Source of the DNA: Pipra filicauda
Lineage: Eukaryota > Chordata > Aves > Passeriformes > Pipridae
NCBI RefSeq assembly: GCF_003945595.2
Contig: NW_024104898.1
Span: 1,054,001-1,118,000 of the forward strand
DNA: 64,000 nt
Direction of reading: 5' to 3'
The notes under the pieces are model-generated. The model made no database searches. It had not been told where the DNA came from and saw only the letters and a program-made list of their open reading frames with translations. This document shows, piece by piece, positions 12,601 through 24,600 of the stretch (its first letter is position 1; each line of letters begins with the position of its first letter). The translations under genes and the position numbers were made by a program.

Positions 12601-15600
12601 ATCAGAATCTCTTTCGTGGTTTTGTGTCAATGTGTAACTTCTGTCATTCTACGTTTCTCTCCATCTCTCGTTCTCTCCTTCTTCCTCAAATTTCAGCTGC
12701 TCTTCAATTACAGGTCCTTTGATTATAGTGCTCTGAGGTTTTTCTCACAACCTTCTGTGGAATATTTTTCATCTCCCAGCACATTCTTTCTCACCCCACC
12801 TTAGTTAAATTCCCTTAATGTATCTCATTCAAAAACAGTAGGATAGTTGCTATACTCAAATTCCAACACAGTGTGTTTTCTGCAGTGAATTTCCAACTAA
12901 ATGCATACTGTTGAAGTGAGCAACTGGAGCCACGTTGAAATGAAGCTCAGAGGACATTATGGTACAGATAGTTAAAGAATCTGGTCATGTTATCAGGCCT
13001 CCGATGACTTTTAATTACTGACATAGAAATTCTTCTAGACCTTCTATTTGCTTAGCTGTCTGTAGTATCATAAGTGACTGTAACCAAAGGCAGCAATGGT
13101 GAGAAGAGGCTAGTAAAAGATGTGTGAAAAGATGTCAGTCTACAAGCTTAGAGGACAGAGAGGGGCTAGAGGAATGAAATTTCCTAGTTTGATTAGAATA
13201 GATAAATAAAGACACGTGTTTTCATAAATACATATACATGTGTATGTATGTGTTGCTTAACTGTGACTGTTTTCTGAAGTGTTCTCAGCACTGGTAAATA
13301 AAGTGGAAAGAGAACTATAAAAGTAGTATTAATATTTGAATTTTTAAAAAATAATGTAAGAAAAAATAATGTTTTGGATGGTTCTCTTTTGTACTTAAGT
13401 CAGTTCACTTTTCTTGGCTGCCTCTCTTTTCTCTAGTGAAGTGCTTAGCAATTATTTCTCCTCTAGAATATGTTAATGGTGATTGCTCCAGGGTAGCTTA
13501 CCATGTCACATGATATCTTACTATGATATCTCACATACAAAAGTATGGCTTTCCTAGTACCAGAAATATTTTTGCAAGGTATATCATAAACTAACAGTTA
13601 AGCTGCAGGGCAGAAACTTTCTGTTGTCATAAAGATATAGGAAACAAACCTTTACCTAAACTTGCACCTTGTTATATAGAAAATAATGCAGAGAACATAG
13701 AGACTTGAAGTTGGGAAATGAACACAGTGGAAGCAGTAGGACTGAAATCCCACTTAAGGTGGAAAACAATAAATTTCTGGAGAGCACTATATGTTATGGT
13801 GCCTTCAAAAGCTGGAGACTGGACTTGGAGACTTGTCCTGAAAGATGTTTTACAGCCATGTTGTCCTTTATTTCTGAAATCCAAGGCGTTGGTCATCTTA
13901 GACCACTGATTCTCTAGGTCGCATTTAAAAAGCAAGTAAATAAGGGAGATTATGTTTATCTTCTTTTTTTCTGCAGATTCTTATTTTAATTCTAACAAAA
14001 ATGCCTTACGACACAGAATATCTTATTTCCTAAAAAACTTATACAGTGTCAGTGGTGCATCTAGTAAAGATTGTATTGATATTCTTGAGTCCTGTTGATT
14101 TTGCATATGGTGACTTTGCATTTAAATCAAGAAAAGAATGCAGATGCCTGCTATCTCTTAAACTTCATATAGAGATGGTTAAGCACTGCTTTTCTCACCC
14201 CTTAAGACCACTTTGAAGTGTTAACTAAGTATATTCATGTGTTTTCCTATGGTTAGGAATCAAATCACAATATGACACCTATAGCAGACAATAGAAGCAC
14301 ATCTTGATAGATTAATTGTCTTAATTAAGCTAAATAACATTAATGGTGAACATTAGGAAAGACTTTACTGAAAATTACAAAGGCTGTCCATTTTTCAGTG
14401 CACATATGTGTTCAAATGTGTTTCAAATGCTGCTTAGCATGCCTGATCAACAGATGTTAGTTAATCAGCATCTCAAGTGGGATAAATTTCTATGGAAATG
14501 GTTTATTTAATACTGTGTTTCAGTAATGTCTTTTACAGGAAACATTTGGTTTTGTTTGAGCAACACACTTCTGTCTACTGTCAGACTTGGTAGAATACAA
14601 AATAAGCCAAGTGACTGGTGGCAGCTGGAAAAGGTCAGAAATTACCAACTTGTATGATGGTAAAGATTCTGACTGCAAATCATTAAGCGTTTACGTAACC
14701 TTATTCAGCCAAGGGCATATGCTGATCGGGTACTTAAATTTGAGAATATACATAAAGTGTTTAGGAACTGGACTTAGATAATTGATGAGTTTTTCAAATG
14801 GGAAATATTAAACAAAGGCAGCAAAGTTTTTGAGTTAGAAATCAAAAATGTGTTGATAGCTCTTAATGCCTAACCTAACATATTGATACTGCTGTATGCA
14901 ACATGATCATAGTGTATTTACTGCAGAGGTGATTACGGTAGTAATATGCCATTTGAAATTATTCATTCAACTGTATAAGTATTCCTCTTGAACTTGAGAT
15001 TTAACAAAACATTTCCGATGGAGGTAAATTTCAGGTATTTTCATTTTGTGACAGCTGTACGAAATGAACTTTCCTATTTATATTCTTTAGGCAGGAAAAA
15101 TTATACGGTTTTGTACTTCATACTGGTACTTGTTCTCTTAGAGCACTTTTAAAACCTTTTTTCTTTAGAATAGTCTCAAAAATACCATCTCATAAAATAA
15201 AATAACTGTCTGGAATTCCTTGAAGCTCATGGTTTGGCTTCTGAAGTTCTTAAACAAATAGACTGTCAGAAATTGATGTGGATTCATTTCCAGGATTAAT
15301 GCTTCCTTTGCAATAGTTTCTTTGCAAGATCAATACTCTGAAATATCAGAAGATTAAAGATGTATCAGATACCAAAAACTCCAAACACTGTTTTAATTAC
15401 TCAAATAGAAGGAAGCTGGATAATTTTTAGTTGCCTATGAAGAATGTTCTGTTTAAGCCAAAACAAATTCTTTACCAGTTCTTCTAGAAAGTCTGGAAAT
15501 ATTTAAGTTTCTCTCCTCTGCTTATGAGACAATGCCTGTTAGTGAGCCAGTGGTACATGGGATAATACTCTTCATTTGTAACAACCTGTCATTCAGATGG

Positions 15601-18600
15601 TCAGTAAGCTAATTAAGTTTGTTCGTTAATGGTTTCAGTAATGCAGTTTACTAAGTTTGAGGTTTCTTACTCTGTTTGTCGTGCCTATAGGGAAAAAAAA
15701 AAAAAGAAGCAAGAATCCGAGGTCTGTGCCTGTTGAATAGTTTACAGAAAGTTAAACAGTGTATCCATTCACTTCTCCTATTGTGGTATGTGAAATACAG
15801 TCTTTTGAGCTGAATCCCGGAGTCATTAGCTATTAACTCAGGCAAAGCACCTATCAATTTCAATCATAGTTAATCGTATGACACCCCTTTATTTATGCCT
15901 GTATAGTGGTTTTAACTAACAGCTTGTGACAGGGATTTGTGGATGGGTCACGCAGGTATCTGAGTCCCAGGAAATGTTGTGGTCCCCTGGCCAAAATCCT
16001 CTGTGGTTGCCCTGAGACTAATTGCCAGACTGGGCTCCCTACTGCACTTTACAGAATAAATTTCCTCTACTGCCTTAGCAGAGGGATTTCGAGGATATAA
16101 TCCTTCCTTTTCCCTTGGCATTGGAAAACACATGAAACCCTGGTGGCAGTACACAACTGTTAGCGCTCCAAGACTGTGGAGATGGGGCAGAGGCTGTAAT
16201 CTGGACAGAGTAATAAAGAGGTGATGTGGCTTGGGGTGGCCTTCGTGCACCAGCACAGGGTCAGCCAGAATTTCAGTCTTCCAGTGGGAATATTCAGTAC
16301 TTCCTTCAGTTATATAAAATATTGGCACAGAAGCCCAGGCACGCATGGGGAAAAATATGTGGATTCGAAACAATACTTTCAGTGTCTGTGAGCTCTTTAC
16401 CCAGGAAGAACTTTGTTTTATAGCAGTACCATGTGTGCATCATACTGCTGCTACTGCTGAGCCTCTTTCAGCACAGTCGGACTCTTTTATATGAAACCTT
16501 CATGACTTCTTTGCCTTCTGATCGAGTAAGCTTGTGACAGAGATACCATTCATGAAAATCTGTTCTCTTTTCCAGGACCCCTCAGGAATACAGACTAGAT
16601 TAGTTTAAAGTATATGTAAGATGACTGACAGAAAGTTGTAAACCTAAACTTAGGGAATGGCATTTTCTTCATGGACAGTCAAGCTGAATGCCTGTTTAGC
16701 TTTCCTGCTTATTTTAGGCTTTTGTGTGTGTGTGTTGGAGTTGTGTTGAATGGTCAGATAAACTAAAAAATAGTTGTGAATTCCCCAAAGTGATGTTTCC
16801 AGTCACTTGTGACTCAGAGACTGGAAAAGACTGGCTGAAAAACCAATGAGTTCTTCTTGGTAATAGAAAGTGGGTAAGACTTTTTAAGTGGATAGAAATT
16901 ACTTATAAAAGTTTTTGAGACTTGTAGAAACAGAGCTTCAGTTCATAGATGCTTAAGCGTTCTGAAAGGGGGAGAGTACCTTAAGAAAATGCAGCGGGCT
17001 AGGAAACTGTGCAGTGACTTGAGTGTTGAGAGTATCTGAAGCACTATTAGATGTATCAGAAAAATCAGGGTTTACTAGGCGTAGAAGAACTCTTTGTTTC
17101 TGCTTGGATTAGGACTCTGCAGAGCAGTCATGTTTTCTGATACATAGCTCCAAAATTACACAGATCTTACAGCACTGGGAGTCCCATGTGGCAGTTGCTT
17201 TTTCTCACTGGCCAGTTTCTACAATGATCTGGATGTTAACCAAATTATCATTGATTCTTCAAGCTTTAATTCACCATAGAGGCAGTGGGAGCAGCAGCTT
17301 TAATCATTGCCAGTTTTTACTGACAGGACTACAAACTACAATTGCCAGATGACTCAGACTTTGGCATCCTTATTTTTGCTCATGGTTTTTATATGGAAAT
17401 TTGAAAAAGTTATGACCACAGAGATCATGATTTTTGGTAGAGTGCAAATGCTGTAGCACCACACCTAAACTATAAGTAGGCTTCAGTTCATCTTCCTCCT
17501 CCTCCACTACTTTATTTTTCTCCCATCCTTCTTTAATTTTTATGTTTTTAATTTATTACTATTAAATGACACCTTTTCTATTCTGGGGGGGAGGGGGGGA
17601 AAGGGCCAGTTCATGATGCAATGTTGGCTCTCAGGTTAGTGGAATCTTGCCTTGACACATGTGAACTGCTGGAATGTGTCCTTGAGGCTTTTGACCTTGA
17701 AGAGAAGCACTGGGTTTTAGGTAATGTGCCTCACTTCCCAAAGGCTCCATTTCTGAGATCCTAAGGGGAGGTGCAGCACCAACCTTGATTCCTTCTACTT
17801 TTTTTCAGAAAGAGGAGAGTTGTAAAAGCAAGATACACTGGGGGAAGAAGAGTTGAGTGCAACATGCTTTAGCTGACTCTTGATAACAGCCACAGTGTAT
17901 GACTTCAATAAGTGCCTTTGAAAAAGCAGTCTCAGTTCTAGGAAAAGGGCTGAACATCAGTAATTATAAAGTAAAACTGAATAGCTGTGGTTATAATGTA
18001 AAATGGTCCTTCTTGGAGCATGCTCACCTGGGACACAGGTTGAGAAAACCAGCATTGTTTAAGGATGTAATATGAATTCTCTAAGTTTTAGTGTAGCCAC
18101 TTGGAGGATGCATTATGAGTATTCCCCCCACTGAAAGATTTTTAAACTTCTGGGAACTGCAGCACAATCTGTATATCATCTAGCTAGGGGCACTTGGAAG
18201 AGCTAGTTCCAGTTTTCAAAACAACCGAGCTGCTACAGCAGAGGGAGTTGTGCAGAATTCCCCATTTGTGCATCTTGATAGTCTTTGTGAAGTACCAGGC
18301 TGAGAGTTGCTTCTGGAAACAACTCAGCAGACTCTGACTGATCAGGAATGGTCAGTCTAGTGCAAGACAGCTGAAAGATGTGTTCATATAATGTAAGCCT
18401 GGGCCAGTATCTGGAAGGTGAGACTTGCTTAGATACTTTGCTACTTTAACACAGCCAAAAACCATCCAGGCAAGGACTGTTTCTCACCCCCTGCAACATC
18501 GGAAAATTTGTCACCAGACCCTCTGCAGACAGCAATTGAAAATAGACTCCTAAAGTTGCACAATAACTGAGCAGTCTTTCTGAATCTTTTTGACCACTCT

Positions 18601-21600
18601 TGTTTTTGCTGTTCATGTGTCACCCTAAAACGAGACTCAAAGCACAAGTGGTGGTACCCTGTATATGGGTGGTGTACAGAGGCACACCATAACTGTGCTA
18701 AGTTGCCGTAGTGCCAAAAACTTTGACATGTGTGGCTGTCATTAAGATGGAGGATGCTTCCAGCTTCTTGCACATCCCTTGACAGATGTCTAAGTTTCAC
18801 GTGCAGTACGTGCTGAGCTGCTGCAGGCTGCACATTGCAGTTTGATGTTTAAATAGTGTACTGCGGCTGCTTTGTTGCAGAGATATTTCAGGAGGTGCCT
18901 GGGGGTAGTATCTGTGAGAAAGGGATAGAGAAGATGGCTGGGATGATGCCTTGCTAGCCCTCCCCATGTAGAGGGGACCCTCTGATGAGTCAGAACCCTG
19001 ATGTGGGGTAGCTTGCTGTCCTGTTACTAGTCACACTATGAAGCTACAGAGAGTAACTCTGCTTCAGAAACATCATTGGCTCATGTGTGCCCATATGATC
19101 AAGAGCACATTAGAAAAATTTTAGAAAAGTTGGAGGAAGCTGTCAGTGCCTGTGCATTCAGCATAATCTGAACTGCAGAGTGACTAGGTTACTAGCTGAA
19201 GTGAAAGCAACTGCAAGGCCACAGCCTGTGGCATAGGATGAGCCAGCTATCTTGAGCCGAAAGCTAAGTGGCCGTGAGCATTTGGGTCAGAGGTTTATAT
19301 GCTGTCAGAAAGCAGAGTTAGATTAGGGAAAGTCTATTCACTCTGTACTGAGGATTCACACTTTGGCACATTTGAATTGTTTGCTGCAGTGGTTATTTAT
19401 AACAGCATTTGCTTTGAAAGTATTACTAAGGGCAGCTGTTGTGAACTTCTCCTGTGCATTGTGTGTTACATTTTATACCTGAGTGGCAAGTTTAGATGTT
19501 TTGGTTTTTTTAACATCTGCATCTGAAATACATTTAAGCTTTCTTTACCGTGAGAAATGGAAGAAAATTGCAAAAGTCAAGAACATAATTAGTACCTTGT
19601 AAGCTTCTGAAAATTAGTATTCTTTTTAATAAAAAGTAGAATAAGGAAATTATTGATGGGGGAATGACAATTGACCTCAGAAATTATTGCATGATTAATT
19701 TGAATATTTGCATGGGGAGGGAGAGAGTTCTTTGGAGTAACACAGACATCACTAATTTCTACTTTAGTCATCTTACATGTGTTATCTTCAGTGTCTGAGC
19801 AGCAGAATCTGTCGTTAAATTTGGCAGTTTTCAGTAACTGATCGTAAACATTAAACAGAAGTTGATGGGAAATTGAGGCTATTTAGTAGGAAATAACACA
19901 AAAACGATAGTCATACTTTTTGTCTTTCTCTAAGAGAGTAATTAGGTGTTTGAGACAATTTATATAGCTTCTGAAAAAGTGAACAGGGATGTTTTGATGA
20001 GGAAGAAGGTAGGGAATAGGTGCCAGTGGTAAGTTACTACCTTAGAAATATACTCACTCATTCTTGTGGCATATTGTTTCCTTCTGTTTCTTTCTCTTTC
20101 TTTTCAAGTTGACACAGGGGAAGATAATAATGTCCCCTAATTGAGTCATGCCTGTGTAGAGAGCCTTTGCAATGCATAGGCACCATTTAAGCTCAGCTAA
20201 GAGGTCCAGTGAATCTTCAGTGTCTCAGCGAGAGGTTGACACAAGATAACTGAAAAAACATTGTACTAGAAGTTAGCATTTTATAGTATCACTAACCAGA
20301 GTATTCTTTACCTGACTATTCCAGTGTGGCAAAGCACTTCCTGGCCTTTCCAAGCAAGAAGACTGCTGTGGAACCGTGGGTACTTCCTGGGGTTTTAACA
20401 AGTGCCAGAAATGTCCCAAGAAGCCATGTAAGTGCTATTTTGTTGTTATTCTCTGGATCAGCTTATGCCTTTTTTCCCCCTCAAGTACTATTTTCTTTTT
20501 TTTTTTTTTTTTTTTTTTTAAGAAAAAAAAACAACAAAAGGAACCTAGTAGAAAGAATGTGCTATGATTTGATTAGGAACAGGTTGTAGAAACTGGAATT
20601 CCCCTGCATGCCAGCAGGGTTACATTATGCAGGCACTCAGTGCAGCCAGCAAAGTTGACATTGTTGGGTTTTTTCTCCCCTTCTTCCTCCTTTCAGTCAG
20701 TGGTGGACTGTTGTGTTTTCTCAGTGCAGGAAGAATAATCACATTGAATCATCTTGCCTTTTCCAGCTGGACTTATTTTTTTTTTTTTTAAGTTTGCACA
20801 GAAATTTTAAATTATAGAGGCGCCAGTTACTGCTTGGAGAGAATGCAGTGACGTCTTGGGACTGCAGATGAACTTTCAAGTTAGGAGCCAGGATCTTCCA
20901 GGCTCTAAATTGTCAGTTACTTTTTTTCCTCTGCTTTTGAAATATCTTCCCCAACAATTAGACAATGACAAAGACTTCTTTCACCATTTTACTACGATTT
21001 GATATCATATTATAAGGAAAAAGAAATTTCAAATTTTTTGCATGATAGGTGAAGATAGCCTCTTGAACTTTCTGTGAATTATGTTATTGTTGCACAGGAA
21101 TAACAATACTCCTGTGTCATGTCGTATTTTCATCATTAAATGAAAGATGTGTAAAGGTAATGTAATCTCGGTTTTGCAGATGGAGTGGACCTGCATTTAG
21201 TGGGCCAGAAATAGGGCAGGAGATTGCAATCATTCTTATCTAGGTCATCTAGGACCCTGTTATTTGTACAGATAGCAATGTTGGAAACATGTTCAGTGTT
21301 AGATCTTTTTGGAAGCATGTTTTTGTTGGCAAGTCTTAATGTAGATATAAATACAATTCCAGCAGAAAACCTACTTTTACTTCTATTTCTCTGACTCCTC
21401 CTTCCATAGGAGACTGACATAATTTATGCTGACTCAGTCTGATCTGCTAGTTTATGAAGCATTTAATTTTCATGCATTAGAGTATGTTTATTTTCTGATG
21501 TGCTTCGGGGAGAGAGCCTCCTAGTTAATAAGACTCAGGTACCTGAATTTTTATTCCTGTATTATGTAAATACAGTTTCTAACAGGGCCATGCATGCCAA

Positions 21601-24600
21601 CTGTATGACGTTTAACAAAGAAAAGTGCCAGATTCTGCACCTGGGATGGGACAGCCCTGAATGTACAGACAGACTAGGGAATGAGATGCTGGAAAGCAAT
21701 GCCATGGAAAGGGACCTGGGGATCCTGGTTGACGGCAAGTTGAATATGAGTCAGCAGTGCCCTGGCAGCCAGGAGGGCCAGCCATGTCCGAGGGGGCATC
21801 AGGCAAAGCATCACCAGCCAGTCGAGGGAGGGGATTGTCTCGCTCTGCTCTGCACTGGGGCAACCTCACCTTGAATATTGTGTGCAGTTTTGGGCACCAC
21901 AATACAAGAAGGATATAAAATATTAGAGAGCATCCAAAGAAGGGCTATGAAGACATTGAAGGGCCTTGAGGGAACACCGTAAGAGGAGCAGCTGAGGGGT
22001 CAGTTGGCTCGTTCAGCCTGGAGAAGAGGAGAATGAGCAGAAACCTCATCGCAGTCTACAACTCCTTCACAAGAGGAAATGGAGGGGCAGGCACTGATTT
22101 CTCCTCTCTGGTGACCAGTGATAGAACCTGAGGGAATGGCATGAAGTTGTGTCAGGGGAGGTTTAGGTTGGATATTAGGAAAAGGTTTTTCAGCCGGAGG
22201 GTGGTTGGGCTCTGGAACAGGCTCCTCAGGGAAGCGGTCACGGCATCAAGCCTGACAGAGTTCAGGAAGCGTTTGGGCAATGTTCTCAGGCACATGGTGT
22301 GATTCTTGGGGCTGTCCTGTTCACGGCTAGGAGTTGGACGTGATGATCCCAGGACTTCCCCCACATGAAGCTGTGCTGGCTGTGACCGATGACTGCGTTG
22401 TCCTCCGGGTGTTTTTCAGTATTTCCCAGAATAATATTTTTCATGATTTTACTGGGCACTGAAGTGAGACTGACAGGTCTGTAGTTTCTGGGATGATTCA
22501 ACCAAAAACTGTTTGGAACTATTAATACAAATTTTTTGGTTTCTGGTTTGAAGTGAAGTCTACTTGTTAGTTCTTCATTGTTCAGGTAAAACACTGGTTG
22601 TCTCAGCCTGGAATCCACAGTCGATGTGTTGGTCAGGCAGATCTTTAATACCAACATGTCTGGCATGGTGTTAAGAGCAAGCAATCAAGGAAACACTGGG
22701 GCAAACCAGGTCTGAAATCCTGATCCACAGATCCTTCCTAGATGGGTACAGAAAAGTGCCTGAACTCAACCTAAAAACCTCTCCTGAAAGGAAGTCCAGC
22801 ACCCTTTTTTCGAAGCACTGAGTAAGAATACTTTTTTTTAAAATGCTAATGAGATGAGCAATGTCTTTTTGTTATAAAAGCTTAATGGCTAGCATACTTG
22901 CTCAAGATGGGACACTTCAGAGTTCTTTTATCTGCCAGAATAATTTCTAATCTACATTTTATACCTATGAGGAGATGCCCTAACCCATAAAATGCAGGAA
23001 CAATTCTTGGAACAGGACTAGTAACTCAGTCTTTTTCCCAGAGTCCTTAATTACTTACGGTATGAGTCATGCTCACTCCTGCTTTCTGGCTCAATTTGGA
23101 ATTGTTTTTTTGAATGTAACTGTATGATCTCAAGAGGAGACAGAGAATGTTGTCACTTGGAATAATCCTCTACTTCTGATTAAAGCATTCCTGGAAAGTA
23201 AGCGTTTGTTTCTCCTAGACATAATCGGATACATTTCTCATCTTTGTAGGTGGGAGTTCTCACTGTACATTATTGTTTTAAGAAGGGAGAAGGAGAAGGC
23301 TGCACTGTCTGTTTTCTCCAGATTAAAATGCAGTGTCATTATATCACTGCATTATATCAAGAACATAATTTGGTAGGTGTATGCTTCAGGAATATTCATT
23401 AAAGCTTTGGTAGCGGTATAGGTGTTTTTTCTAGGCCAGCTTTGATTTAGGAATGATTCTACATGTGATGCTATTCAATCATGCCATGTCTTATGGCAAA
23501 CCTGCATGGGTGCAAATGGTGAATTTTCAGATTTCTAAGAACTTTAGGTGATAAATTTGGAGTTTTGAAGGTGTTTGAGTGATCTTACAGCATTTTAGAA
23601 TTTTATAGATGATCAGTTTGAACTTAGGCACACAACTTGAACCTCTAAATCTGTTTTGAATCTGGGCCTAAGTGTCCTTAGGGCATAGGTGTCAAACTAA
23701 ACCTCATGCCAGTATCAAAGTGTTATGCTTCTGTAGAGTAAACAATTTTCAAAGATAAATGTAACTTTATTGTAAGACTTAATGGAAGTATGGAGTGGAT
23801 TCTGAAGGATTTATGTTCATCAAGTATTTTTATTTTTACAACAATGAGAATGATTCAGTGGTAGAAAGAGTATGCATATATATTTACATGTATAAATTTA
23901 TATGATGTTGGATGGAAAAACTTGGGAGTCAAGTAAATCATTAGTAAGTTGTTGTTAAGTGATATCTATGGCAGTGTCTCAACAGGCAAAATTAGTCCCA
24001 CATTAGTCCCATATAATTTTGACCTGTTCTGATACTTCAGTAAATTGGTATTACCCTTTTTATTGTAAATTTTTTGGAAGCAAACAGACTTCCTTTTGCT
24101 TTTATGGTTTTAAGCTTCATAAACAGTTTAAGGTTGACCTGTTTTTGTAATAATAGTAGTCAGGTTGCAATCTTTTGTGTAACACACTTTAGCAAAATAT
24201 TTAAGCATATGCTTCAGTCTCACTAGCAGGCACTTTTCTTCTCACTTCAGTCAGCTACTTAAGGACATGTGTGAGCTTATGTGTGTCTTGTTCCCATGGT
24301 CTTAAGTAGGGCTCTGTCACTTTGTAGAGATGTACTTGAATATTTTGGGTCACAGCCACTGCTCAGTCAGGGCTTCTGTCCTATTGCAAAATTAAGCGCC
24401 TTGGCCTGAGACAGCTCCCATGTCTGTAAGGTTATGGGTTATTCAGTTTTACTGAAAACCAAGAGAAGAAATTTTGGAACAGATCTCCATTTTTGAGGGC
24501 TTCTACAGAAGACGTTTAAGATAAAGTGCACTTCTGTGTTACATGGGAAATGTTATGATTGGTCAGGCTTCTTAACAGTTAATAATTACAAACAGGTTGT

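Larger units (their letters stand above)
9569..20324 (+). other. Intron between exons B and C (10.8 kb)
   Basis: This phase-0 intron lies inside the first eight-cysteine module. It holds an A15 run (10789-10803), a short CR1 3' end (10971-11060), a G-rich stretch (17585-17606) and a short TG run near 16722-16733. Two longer open frames on the - strand (15948-16373 and 18441-18833) resemble no protein I know. The rest is unique AT-rich sequence with no exon that I can support. Confidence 0.85.

Noticed and set aside
12697..12713. A short exon-like segment between a long pyrimidine tract ending in TTTCAG and ACAG|GTCC
   Set aside because: Seventeen bases break the frame between exons B and C, which join perfectly without it.
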